Assembly (NCBI GenBank): GCA_937889515.1
Contig: CALAOV010000326.1
Location: 1 to 33,686 of the forward strand
Length of the DNA stretch: 33,686 nt
Direction of reading: 5' to 3'
From: an uncultured Myxococcales bacterium
Lineage (GTDB): Bacteria > Myxococcota_A > Polyangia > Fen-1088
The notes below the pieces were generated by a model. It saw only the letters and a program-made list of their open reading frames with translations. It had not been told where the DNA came from and ran no database searches. Shown here in pieces: positions 26,784 to 33,686 of this stretch. The position numbers were made by a program, and so were the translations under genes. Every line of letters starts with the position of its first letter. The stretch's first letter is position 1.

Positions 26784-27929
26784 CTAGCGCGCCGGGCCTT
26801 GACCTGCATCTGCCGGAGCGGAGCCGCCGGCGCACAGCGCCTCGATCGGCGTCGAGGAGGTCGACGAAAGGGCGCGGTTGTAGTTGTCGACCCACACGAC
26901 GTCGGCCCCGGATACGTGCAAGAGACCGGCGCCGCTCAGATCGGAGACGAACGTTTCGATGGGTCCGCCCGCCTTGGGCAGACGGCCCAGCGATCCCGTG
27001 GTGAAATAGAGATCGGACGGGCCGAGGGCGATCTCGCCCGGGCTGTCGACGCTGTTGCTGCCGTCGACCAAGGCGGTCTCGTTCTGGCCGTCGAGATCGG
27101 CGCGCACGACGCGGGAATTTCCGAACGTGCCCACGGCGGGCTCGTCTATCCAATAGAGCGCCTGGCCGTCGACCAGCAGATCGTCTGGGAATCCCGGGAG
27201 GGTCAGCAGGCGATCGGTGGGGCCACCCGCGTCCGACTTCGGCATCCGGACGATGGCGCCGTTGCCGGGCGAGGTCGTCAGATCGCCGACGGCTGCATAT
27301 AGATAGGTCGCGTCCACGGCGAGCGAGCGGATCGAGAGCGTGCCCGCGAAGGTCAGGGTCACCGGCGTGGTGCTGGGGGGCGTGATCTTCAAGACCGTGC
27401 CCGACGCCCCGCTCGCGAAATACAGAGAAGCGTCGTCTGTCACCGTGGGCCCGGCCCCGAAGTTGTCTTGGACAAGCGCGGCGGCTCCGCCGTCGGGCGC
27501 GCCTGCGTCCGCCGATGCGCCGCCGAATGGCGTTGCGTAAAGAGCGGGCGCGCTCGATTGCTTCCCGTCGGAGCTGGGCGCCCCGACCGGATGTTCGGCG
27601 GTGGTGTACAGGGTGCCACCGACGATCGCGACGCCGGTGGCGCCGGTGGCGATGGGGGTCACCGGACCTCCACCCAGCGGGACGCTGGAGAGCCCGCTGC
27701 TCCAAGAGAAGAAGACGCGGCCGCCGAAAACGAAGAGTCCCCCGACGACCTCGCCGGACGTGTTCTCGAAGAGCGTCGTTTCCGTGGACGGCGCGTTGCA
27801 GGTCAACGCACCGCCGTCGCTACCGGGCGACGGCGCACGCTCCGGCAGCGTGGTGCCATTGCAAGCGGCGACAGCCGTTGCGAGCGCGACCAGCGACACC
27901 GGGTTCAACAATCTCGATGGGGCCTGCAT
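26784..27929 (-). CDS. Lipoprotein, predicted beta-propeller-like (NHL/LVIVD style)
   Basis: MQAPSRLLNPVSLVALATAVAACNG lipobox; repeated LYFASGASGTVLKI / LYAAVGDLTTSPGNGAIVRMPK / LYWIDEPAVG / LYFTTGSLGRLPKAGG. Confidence 0.75.
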   Translation of the reverse strand: MQAPSRLLNPVSLVALATAVAACNGTTLPERAPSPGSDGGALTCNAPSTETTLFENTSGEVVGGLFVFGGRVFFSWSSGLSSVPLGGGPVTPIATGATGVAIVGGTLYTTAEHPVGAPSSDGKQSSAPALYATPFGGASADAGAPDGGAAALVQDNFGAGPTVTDDASLYFASGASGTVLKITPPSTTPVTLTFAGTLSIRSLAVDATYLYAAVGDLTTSPGNGAIVRMPKSDAGGPTDRLLTLPGFPDDLLVDGQALYWIDEPAVGTFGNSRVVRADLDGQNETALVDGSNSVDSPGEIALGPSDLYFTTGSLGRLPKAGGPIETFVSDLSGAGLLHVSGADVVWVDNYNRALSSTSSTPIEALCAGGSAPADAGQGPAR

Positions 27930-27976
27930 CGTCCACCTACCGCAATCCACGATCCGCCTTGGCCCCGCAGCAGTCA

Positions 27977-28000
27977 ACCCCTGGACCCCTGGACCCCTAG
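27977..28000. repeat. 8-bp tandem repeat ACCCCTGG x3 (last copy ACCCCTAG)
   Basis: Direct reading. Confidence 0.8.
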
Positions 28001-28026
28001 CCCCCAGCACCGGTAACCTGCCGTTC

Positions 28027-28200
28027 GTGCCGCACACCGGATCCGCAACGTTGACGAAGGGCGACTACACGGGCGTCTGCACGAAAGGCCGAGGGCATCC
28101 CATTCCCCCGCTCCGCATCGACGCCGGTCGGACGTTGCCACCGTGTCGAACCTGCCACGGCCCCGTCAACTGGACGCTGGTTCGTCCGATCAAGGACTAG
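28027..28200 (+). CDS. Small YjzC/zinc-ribbon-like protein
   Basis: (V)PHTGSATLTKGDYTGVCTKGRGHPIPPLRIDAGRTLPPCRTCHGPVNWTLVRPIKD: FPPC-xx-C-like CxxC and W-x-LVR ending; in frame within ORF 27601..28200. Confidence 0.55.
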   Translation: MPHTGSATLTKGDYTGVCTKGRGHPIPPLRIDAGRTLPPCRTCHGPVNWTLVRPIKD

Positions 28201-28273
28201 CTACGGCAGGTGCGCGACTCTACATGCAGCCCCCGCCAGATTCGTTCTGATTCTGATAAAGAGAGAGCAAGCC

Positions 28274-29890
28274 ATGGGCCGCCTTCTCCCGATGGGACTC
28301 GTTTTGCTCGCCTTCGGATGCTCGTCCTCGAAGAGCCCATCCGGTACCGGTGGGCGCGCCTCTGTCTTGCAGCATCACAATGACCTCGCACGTGACGGTC
28401 TCTACATCGATCCGGCGCTGACGCAAGCGGCGGTGATGGGGACCGCGGGGACGAGCGGTGGCGGATTGCAGCTCGACGCCACCTTCGCGAACGCGAACGT
28501 GGCCGGCTACGTTTACGCGCAACCGCTCTATCTGGCCGGGACCGGCGCGAACCCGGACCTGGTCATCGTCGCGACCGAGATGAACAACGTCTACGCGTTC
28601 GATGCGACGACCGGCGCGCAGGTGTGGACGAAGTCGACGGAGACATTGGGGACGCCCGCCAGCAATCTGGGCTCCGGTGCGGGCGGAGACCTGCCATGCG
28701 GGGGGATCACACCCAGCTTGGGGATCACGGGGACGCCGGTCATCGACGAGACGACGCGAACGATCTATCTCGACGCGATGGCGGTCGACACGTCGAGCGG
28801 CTCGCGCGTGGTCGAGCACAGGGTGCACGCGCTCGACGCGACGACGGGCAACGAGCGGAGCGGATGGCCCGTCAACTTGAACAGCACTGCCTCGTCGGAC
28901 GGAACGGCGTTCGATTCCACGCTACAGAATCAACGGGGGGCCATGACGCTGCTGGGAGCCAAGGTCTTCATACCGTTCGGCGGGCACGAGGGCGATTGCG
29001 GCGGCTATCACGGCTGGGTGGTCGGCATCACGACCACTGGTAAGCCGGCGGTGAGCGCCTGGGCCACTCGCGCGATCGCGGGTGGAATCTGGGGATCGAG
29101 CGGGATCGCGTCGGACGGGACATCGCTCTTCTTCGCGACGGGGAACTCGAAGTCATCGGCCGCCGCCGCTGGGAATACCAGCTCTGGCGACAGCAATGGG
29201 AGCTGGGGGGACAGCGAGGCGGTATTCAAGCTCCCGACCAGCCCGCCGCCGCCGGCGATGGCGACGACGACCGACTATTTCGTGGCGGGAAACTGGGTCG
29301 CGCTCGACGACGTCGACGCCGACCTGGGAGGTACCTCGCCGATCCTGGTGAAGGCGCCGGGGGCGACGCCGTCGAACCTGGTCGTGGCGATGGGGAAGGA
29401 CCACTACGCGTACCTGCTCGATCGGGCCAATTTGGGCGGGATGGACGCGGCGCCCCTCGCCAAGGTCGCGGCGTCGACTTCGGTAATCATCGACGCGGCC
29501 GCGTCGTACACGACGTCGAAGGGAACATATCTGGTATTCAAGGGGGTGGGCGCCACGTGTCCGAACGGGCAGACGGGCGGGCTGACGGCGCTGAAGATCG
29601 CCGCCGCGAATCCACCGACGTTGTCGGTAGCCTGGTGCGGGGGACCGGGAACCAGCTATTCGCCGGCGGTCAGCCAGACGGACGGCGGGGGAGCGAACAC
29701 GATTGTCTGGTCGGTCGGGAACGATGAGAAGCTTCACGGCGTCGACGGCGACAGCGGGGTGAGCGTTTTCGACGGCGGGCCGACGGCGATGTCGGCGGTG
29801 ACGTCGATCCAGGCGCCCATCGTCGCCAACGGGCGGATCTTCGTCGCCTCGAATACCCAGATCTACGCTTTCAAGCCCGTTTCGAACTGA
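28274..29890 (+). CDS. PQQ-binding-like beta-propeller lipoprotein
   Basis: MGRLLPMGLVLLAFGCSSS lipobox; LVIVATEMNNVYAFDATTGAQVWTKSTETLG..; ITGTPVIDETTRTIYLDAMAV; HRVHALDATTGNERSGWPV. Confidence 0.85.
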   Translation: MGRLLPMGLVLLAFGCSSSKSPSGTGGRASVLQHHNDLARDGLYIDPALTQAAVMGTAGTSGGGLQLDATFANANVAGYVYAQPLYLAGTGANPDLVIVATEMNNVYAFDATTGAQVWTKSTETLGTPASNLGSGAGGDLPCGGITPSLGITGTPVIDETTRTIYLDAMAVDTSSGSRVVEHRVHALDATTGNERSGWPVNLNSTASSDGTAFDSTLQNQRGAMTLLGAKVFIPFGGHEGDCGGYHGWVVGITTTGKPAVSAWATRAIAGGIWGSSGIASDGTSLFFATGNSKSSAAAAGNTSSGDSNGSWGDSEAVFKLPTSPPPPAMATTTDYFVAGNWVALDDVDADLGGTSPILVKAPGATPSNLVVAMGKDHYAYLLDRANLGGMDAAPLAKVAASTSVIIDAAASYTTSKGTYLVFKGVGATCPNGQTGGLTALKIAAANPPTLSVAWCGGPGTSYSPAVSQTDGGGANTIVWSVGNDEKLHGVDGDSGVSVFDGGPTAMSAVTSIQAPIVANGRIFVASNTQIYAFKPVSN

Positions 29891-29982
29891 GGAGGCGCAA
29901 GGCTTATCACCGCCGGCGACTAGATCCTACCCCGCTGCGTCCGACTCTTGCTACGGGCTGCGACAGGGACGATGGTCCAACC

Positions 29983-31578
29983 ATGTTCGAGGCTGCGGTT
30001 CCCTCTTCGGCGTGCGGTCGGGGCCGGTCGGCCGCCCCGGATCCGCGCTGGTCGCTGGTGGTGGCCGTGCTCGGCTCGGGGATGGCCTTCCTGGACGGCA
30101 CGGTGGTCAACGTCGCGCTGCCCGTGATGCAACGAAGCCTCGGGGCGACCGTGGCCGAGGTGCAGTGGATCGTGGAGGCCTACGCTCTGCTGCTCGCTTC
30201 CCTGGTCCTGGTCGGGGGCGCGCTCGGCGATCGGCTGGGTCGCCGCCGGGTCTTCTCGGCGGGAATCGTCTTGTTCGCGACCGCCTCCGCCGGCTGCGGT
30301 CTCGCGCCCCGCGTCGAGCTGCTCATCGCCGCGCGCGCCGTCCAGGGCGTGGGCGCCGCGCTCGCGGTGCCGGGAAGTCTCGCCCTCATCAGCGCGGCCT
30401 ATCCCGAACGGGCGCGCGGCGCCGCGATCGGCACCTGGTCGGCCTGGACCGCGATCACCGCCTCGTTCGGTCCGGTGGCCGGCGGCTGGGTGGTCTCCCA
30501 CGCTTCCTGGCGCTGGCTGTTCTTCTTCAATGGTCCGGTCGCGGCGCTGGTCGTCGTGCTCGCCCGGCGGAAGGTGCAGGAGACGCGCGATCTGGACGCG
30601 TCGCCGCGACTCGATCTCGCGGGCGCGGCTCTCGCCACCGCCGGGTTGGGCCTGATGGTCTACGCGCTGGTCGATTCGGGCCGGATCGGCGGGCCGCCCG
30701 CCGGGCTCGGCACTCAGCGGACGCTCGCTCCGCTGCTGCTCGGGGTCCTGACGCTGGCGACCTTCGTCGCCGTCGAGGCCCGCCGGGCATCGCCGATGGT
30801 CCCTCTGTCGCTCTTTCGGTCGCGCACCTTCGCGGGGGCCAACCTGCTCACGTTGTTGCTCTACGCCGCGCTCGGGGGCGCGCTCTTCTTCGTGCCGTTC
30901 AACCTGATCCAGGTCCAGCACTACCGGCCCACGGCCGCGGGCGCTTCCTTGCTGCCGTTCGTCCTGCTGATCTCGACCATGAGCCGGAAGACCGGCGCGC
31001 TGGCCGCGCGGATCGGGCCGCGGCCGCTGCTCTGTGCTGGACCGCTGTTCGCCGCCGCCGGCTTTGCGCTGCTGGCCTTCCCCGCGCTCGGGGGGAGCTA
31101 CTGGCGCACCTTCTTCCCGGGCATCGTCGTGCTGGGGATCGGGATGGGCCTCACCGTCGCGCCGCTCACCGCCGCGGTCATGGGCGCCGTGGATCCGCGA
31201 CACGCGGGCGTCGCCTCCGGGATCAACAACGCTGTCGCGAGGACCGCGGGGCTGCTCGCGATCGCGGCGCTCGGTCTGTTGCTGGTCCAGCGCTTCAATC
31301 ACACCCTCGACGGGGCGCTGGCTCGCCTGTCGCTATCCCCGATCGTCCTGGCCGCCGTCGACGGGCAACGCCATCGGCTCGGTGCGGCGGACTTCTCCGC
31401 CTTCGACGGAGCGCTCCGAGGGCCCCTGCGCGCGGCCTTCGAGTCGGCCTATGTCGCGGCCTTCCGGACGCTCATGATCGCCAGCGCCGCGCTCGCCTTC
31501 CTGGCCGCGCTGGTGGGCCTGGTCTGGATCACGGACCGGCCCTCGCCGCCGGCGACCGGATCGCCGGCTCCTCGGTGA
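29983..31578 (+). CDS. MFS transporter, DHA2 (EmrB/QacA) family
   Basis: GSGMAFLDGTVVNVALPVMQRSLGATVAEVQWIVEAYALLLASLVLVGGALGDRLGRRRVF; ARAVQGVGAALAVPGSLALI; ~14 TM. Confidence 0.93.
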   Translation: MFEAAVPSSACGRGRSAAPDPRWSLVVAVLGSGMAFLDGTVVNVALPVMQRSLGATVAEVQWIVEAYALLLASLVLVGGALGDRLGRRRVFSAGIVLFATASAGCGLAPRVELLIAARAVQGVGAALAVPGSLALISAAYPERARGAAIGTWSAWTAITASFGPVAGGWVVSHASWRWLFFFNGPVAALVVVLARRKVQETRDLDASPRLDLAGAALATAGLGLMVYALVDSGRIGGPPAGLGTQRTLAPLLLGVLTLATFVAVEARRASPMVPLSLFRSRTFAGANLLTLLLYAALGGALFFVPFNLIQVQHYRPTAAGASLLPFVLLISTMSRKTGALAARIGPRPLLCAGPLFAAAGFALLAFPALGGSYWRTFFPGIVVLGIGMGLTVAPLTAAVMGAVDPRHAGVASGINNAVARTAGLLAIAALGLLLVQRFNHTLDGALARLSLSPIVLAAVDGQRHRLGAADFSAFDGALRGPLRAAFESAYVAAFRTLMIASAALAFLAALVGLVWITDRPSPPATGSPAPR

Positions 31579-32269
31579 GGCCGAAGCGGCGCCGGCGTTG
31601 GGCAAAGGCCGCGAGCGCGGCGTCCAGCTCGCGCCGCCCGAAGTCGGGCCAGGGCACCTCGGTGAAGTAGAGCTCCGCGTATGCCGCCTCCCAGAGCAGG
31701 AAGTTCGACAGCCGGAGCTCACCCGAGGTGCGGATGATCAGCTCCAGCGGGGGCAGGGCGCAGGTGTCGAGCATCTCCTCGAACATCGCCGCGTCGATCG
31801 CGTCGGGGTCCATCCCGCCCGCGACCGCCCGCGCGAGCGCGCGGGCGGCGGCGACGATCGCCTCGCGGCCCCCGTAGGACAGGGCCAGGCAGAGGGTGAG
31901 CTCCCGGTTCCCGCAGGTCATCCGTTTGACGATGTCGAGCAGGTCTCGGATGGGCGGGGCCAATCGGCTCTCGTCGCCGATGGTCACCAGACGGATGCCG
32001 CGCAGGGCCAGCTCGTCGCGCTCGTCACGCAGGAACGTGCTCAGCAGCTCCATCAGGTGGGCGACCTCGGCGACCGGTCGGGCCCAGTTCTGCGCCGAGA
32101 ACGCGTAGAGCGTCAGCGTCGACAGGCCGATCTCGCGGGCGGCGCGGATGGTCCGGCGCACCGCCTCGGCCCCCGCGCGGTGGCCTTCGACCCGCCCGAG
32201 CTGCCGCCGCGCGGCCCAGCGCCCGTTCCCGTCCATGATGATGCCGACGTGTTGGGGGAGCGCGTTCAC
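31529..32269 (-). CDS. uppS: Isoprenyl transferase (undecaprenyl diphosphate synthase family)
   Basis: HVGIIMDGNGRWAARRQLGRVEGHRAG...TLYAFSAQNWARP...LELIIRTSGELRLSNFLLWEAAYAELYFTEVPWPDF; GTG start at 32269. Confidence 0.95.
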   Translation of the reverse strand: MNALPQHVGIIMDGNGRWAARRQLGRVEGHRAGAEAVRRTIRAAREIGLSTLTLYAFSAQNWARPVAEVAHLMELLSTFLRDERDELALRGIRLVTIGDESRLAPPIRDLLDIVKRMTCGNRELTLCLALSYGGREAIVAAARALARAVAGGMDPDAIDAAMFEEMLDTCALPPLELIIRTSGELRLSNFLLWEAAYAELYFTEVPWPDFGRRELDAALAAFAQRRRRFGLTEEPAIRSPAARAGP

Positions 32270-32997
32270 GACGTCGTCGCTCCGAAGGCGATTGGCGCCG
32301 GTTCGAGGACCTCGAGCCTCCCGGCTTCGCCGACGAGTCGCGCCAGCGACCGCGCCGCGCCGGCCATCGGGACCCCGAGCGTGCGGAGGGTGCGGCGGTG
32401 ATCGAGGAGAACCACCAGCGAGGCCGCCGATCCGATCAGGGTCCAGCCGATCCGGAAGACCCGACGGCGCCAACCGGGCGAAACTTCGGTCTGGAAGAAA
32501 TCCCGGTGGAACCGCAGGTGCGCGCGCTCGTCGTCGCGGATCTGTTCCAGCGCGGCGCGCAGCGGGCCGCTCGGGAAAGCGCCGGCGCAGAGACCGTAGA
32601 ACCCGATTCCGACGACCTCGGCGGCGAGCAACACCAGGAGCTTGAGACGGACGTCGAGGAGGCGCCGGGCCACCACGAACAGCCGCTCGGTCCAGCTCCC
32701 CGCCAGCAGGGTGCCGCCGAGGCACCGGACCATCTCGGACAGGATCCGGGCGTGGCGCCCCTCTTCCTTGACGAAGAGACCCAGGGCATTTCGATAGTCG
32801 TCGTCTATGCCGCGCAGACGGATCCGCCAGATGTCGCGCGCGATCCGTCCTTCGCCCGCCTCGCCGACCTGAAAGCGCGCCAGCGACCAGGCCAACGCGC
32901 GCCGGTGGGCGTCGGGCAGACGAGGGGGTAGTCCGATCGCCGGGAGCGGACGGTTCTGGTTCCTCTCGAAGTGTTGCCTCCATCGTTGCCAGGTCAT
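32266..32997 (-). CDS. Ferritin-like domain protein
   Basis: Helical protein with EGRIARDIWRIRL, KEEGRHARILSEMV, AAEVVGIGFYG, RDDERAHLRFHRDFF; GTGA overlap with uppS. Confidence 0.7.
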   Translation of the reverse strand: MTWQRWRQHFERNQNRPLPAIGLPPRLPDAHRRALAWSLARFQVGEAGEGRIARDIWRIRLRGIDDDYRNALGLFVKEEGRHARILSEMVRCLGGTLLAGSWTERLFVVARRLLDVRLKLLVLLAAEVVGIGFYGLCAGAFPSGPLRAALEQIRDDERAHLRFHRDFFQTEVSPGWRRRVFRIGWTLIGSAASLVVLLDHRRTLRTLGVPMAGAARSLARLVGEAGRLEVLEPAPIAFGATTS

Positions 32998-33062
32998 GGT
33001 CGCCTCCGTTCTTCTCCTTCGAGAAACCACGGTCCGGGGGCGGGCGAGGGAGACATCGCTGC

Positions 33063-33176
33063 GAACGGTCGGCTCCGCTTGGCGAACAGACACTCGCTGC
33101 CCGCGAACGGTCCGGCCGCGAGGTCCGACCGTTCCGCCGGCCCGATCGACCGCTGGCTGGCCGGGTCGACCGCTGG
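33063..33176. promoter_or_regulatory. Repeat-rich divergent intergenic region (GAACGGTC boxes, TCGACCGCTGG direct repeat)
   Basis: GAACGGTC at 33063-33070 and 33105-33112, inverted GACCGTTC at 33127-33134; TCGACCGCTGG at 33146-33156 and 33166-33176. Confidence 0.5.
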
Positions 33177-33223
33177 TATCGGAAGCCGGGTCGCTTCCCC
33201 GTGGCGCGGAGACAATGGGGTTC

Positions 33224-33436
33224 ATGCGCAAACGAATCTTCGACCTCGTGTTGCTCGCGCCGCTGCTTCCACTGGTGGCGGCGGTCGTCGCGGCGCTGGC
33301 CCTGGTGGGGATCGCGGCCCACGGCCGGCCAGTGTTCTTCCGTCAGGTCCGTCTCGGCCGGGGGCGGCGGCCGTTCACGATCTGGAAGCTGCGGACGCGG
33401 CTCGCGGTCGCGTCGATGGAAAGAGCCTCGCGCTAG
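33224..33436 (+). pseudogene. Truncated bacterial sugar transferase (phosphoglycosyltransferase N-terminus)
   Basis: MRKRIFDLVLLAPLLPLVAAVVAALALVGIAAHGRPVFFRQVRLGRGRRPFTIWKLRT matches the family start (KRxFDL..., PVFFRQ.R.GR.G..F.I.KLRT), then diverges and stops after 70 aa. Confidence 0.7.
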
Positions 33437-33484
33437 ACACTCCGCCACTTGTGGTCGGGCGGGGGCGATGGTGCAATGGCGAGG

Positions 33485-33686
33485 ATGAGGCTTATGAAGT
33501 TGGCTCGACACCCGATCGGTTCCTTTGTGATTGCGATGGTGCTATCCGCCTGCTCGTCCTCGGGCGGGGGGGGCAGCGGCGGCGCGGGCGCCGGCGGCCA
33601 CGGCACGGGCGCCGCCGGAACGGTCGGGACGGCGGGCACCGGTGGGAGCGCGGGCTCGTCGGGGACTGGGGGCGCCACCGGCGCGG
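33485..33686 (+). CDS. Gly-rich repeat lipoprotein, N-terminal part (runs off right edge)
   Basis: MRLMKLARHPIGSFVIAMVLSACSSSGGGGSGGAGAGGHGTGAAGTVGTAGTGGSAGSSGTGGATGA; lipobox LSAC; start 33485 or 33494. Confidence 0.7.
   Translation, partial: MRLMKLARHPIGSFVIAMVLSACSSSGGGGSGGAGAGGHGTGAAGTVGTAGTGGSAGSSGTGGATGA

Noticed and set aside
26068-27705. 545-aa minus-strand ORF
   Set aside because: Arg-rich alternative frame of msrA and the 26784-27929 lipoprotein, both of which have recognisable motifs.
33433-33678. 81-aa minus-strand Pro/Ala-rich ORF
   Set aside because: Antisense of the Gly-rich lipoprotein stalk on the plus strand.

Overview
High-GC, gene-dense window with many predicted secreted or lipoprotein genes. 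The style (Cys-rich and Gly-rich repeat lipoproteins, Ser/Thr kinase with TPRs, ECF sigma/FecR module) suggests Myxococcota, but this is inference only. About 29 protein-coding regions can be supported. No tRNA, rRNA, CRISPR array or transposon was recognised. Recognisable families: ECF-like sigma factor + FecR + Cys-rich lipoprotein operon; LVIVD/beta-propeller secreted protein; sulfotransferase; saccharopine-dehydrogenase-like enoyl reductase; cupin; aldo/keto reductase; DUF1326 + DUF2182 + His-rich lipoprotein; exported HD-motif protein; SpsF-like nucleotidyltransferase; DUF5996; Ser/Thr kinase-TPR; RMD1/DUF155; MsrA; PQQ-like propeller; DHA2 MFS transporter; UppS; ferritin-like protein; truncated sugar transferase. 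The most intriguing spot is a 55-aa, acid-free, strongly basic peptide with two internal repeats (GL[KR]V-T-IKAG...NH). It lies on the minus strand at 24886-25053, behind an unusual leader with operator-like TGTTTC boxes and an attenuator-like hairpin plus T-tract. Other notable points are a lipoprotein built of seven ~450-bp Cys-rich modules, a candidate metal-handling cluster, several operator-like inverted repeats, and a UppS outside its usual context beside a truncated phosphoglycosyltransferase. All family calls are by eye; no searches were run.
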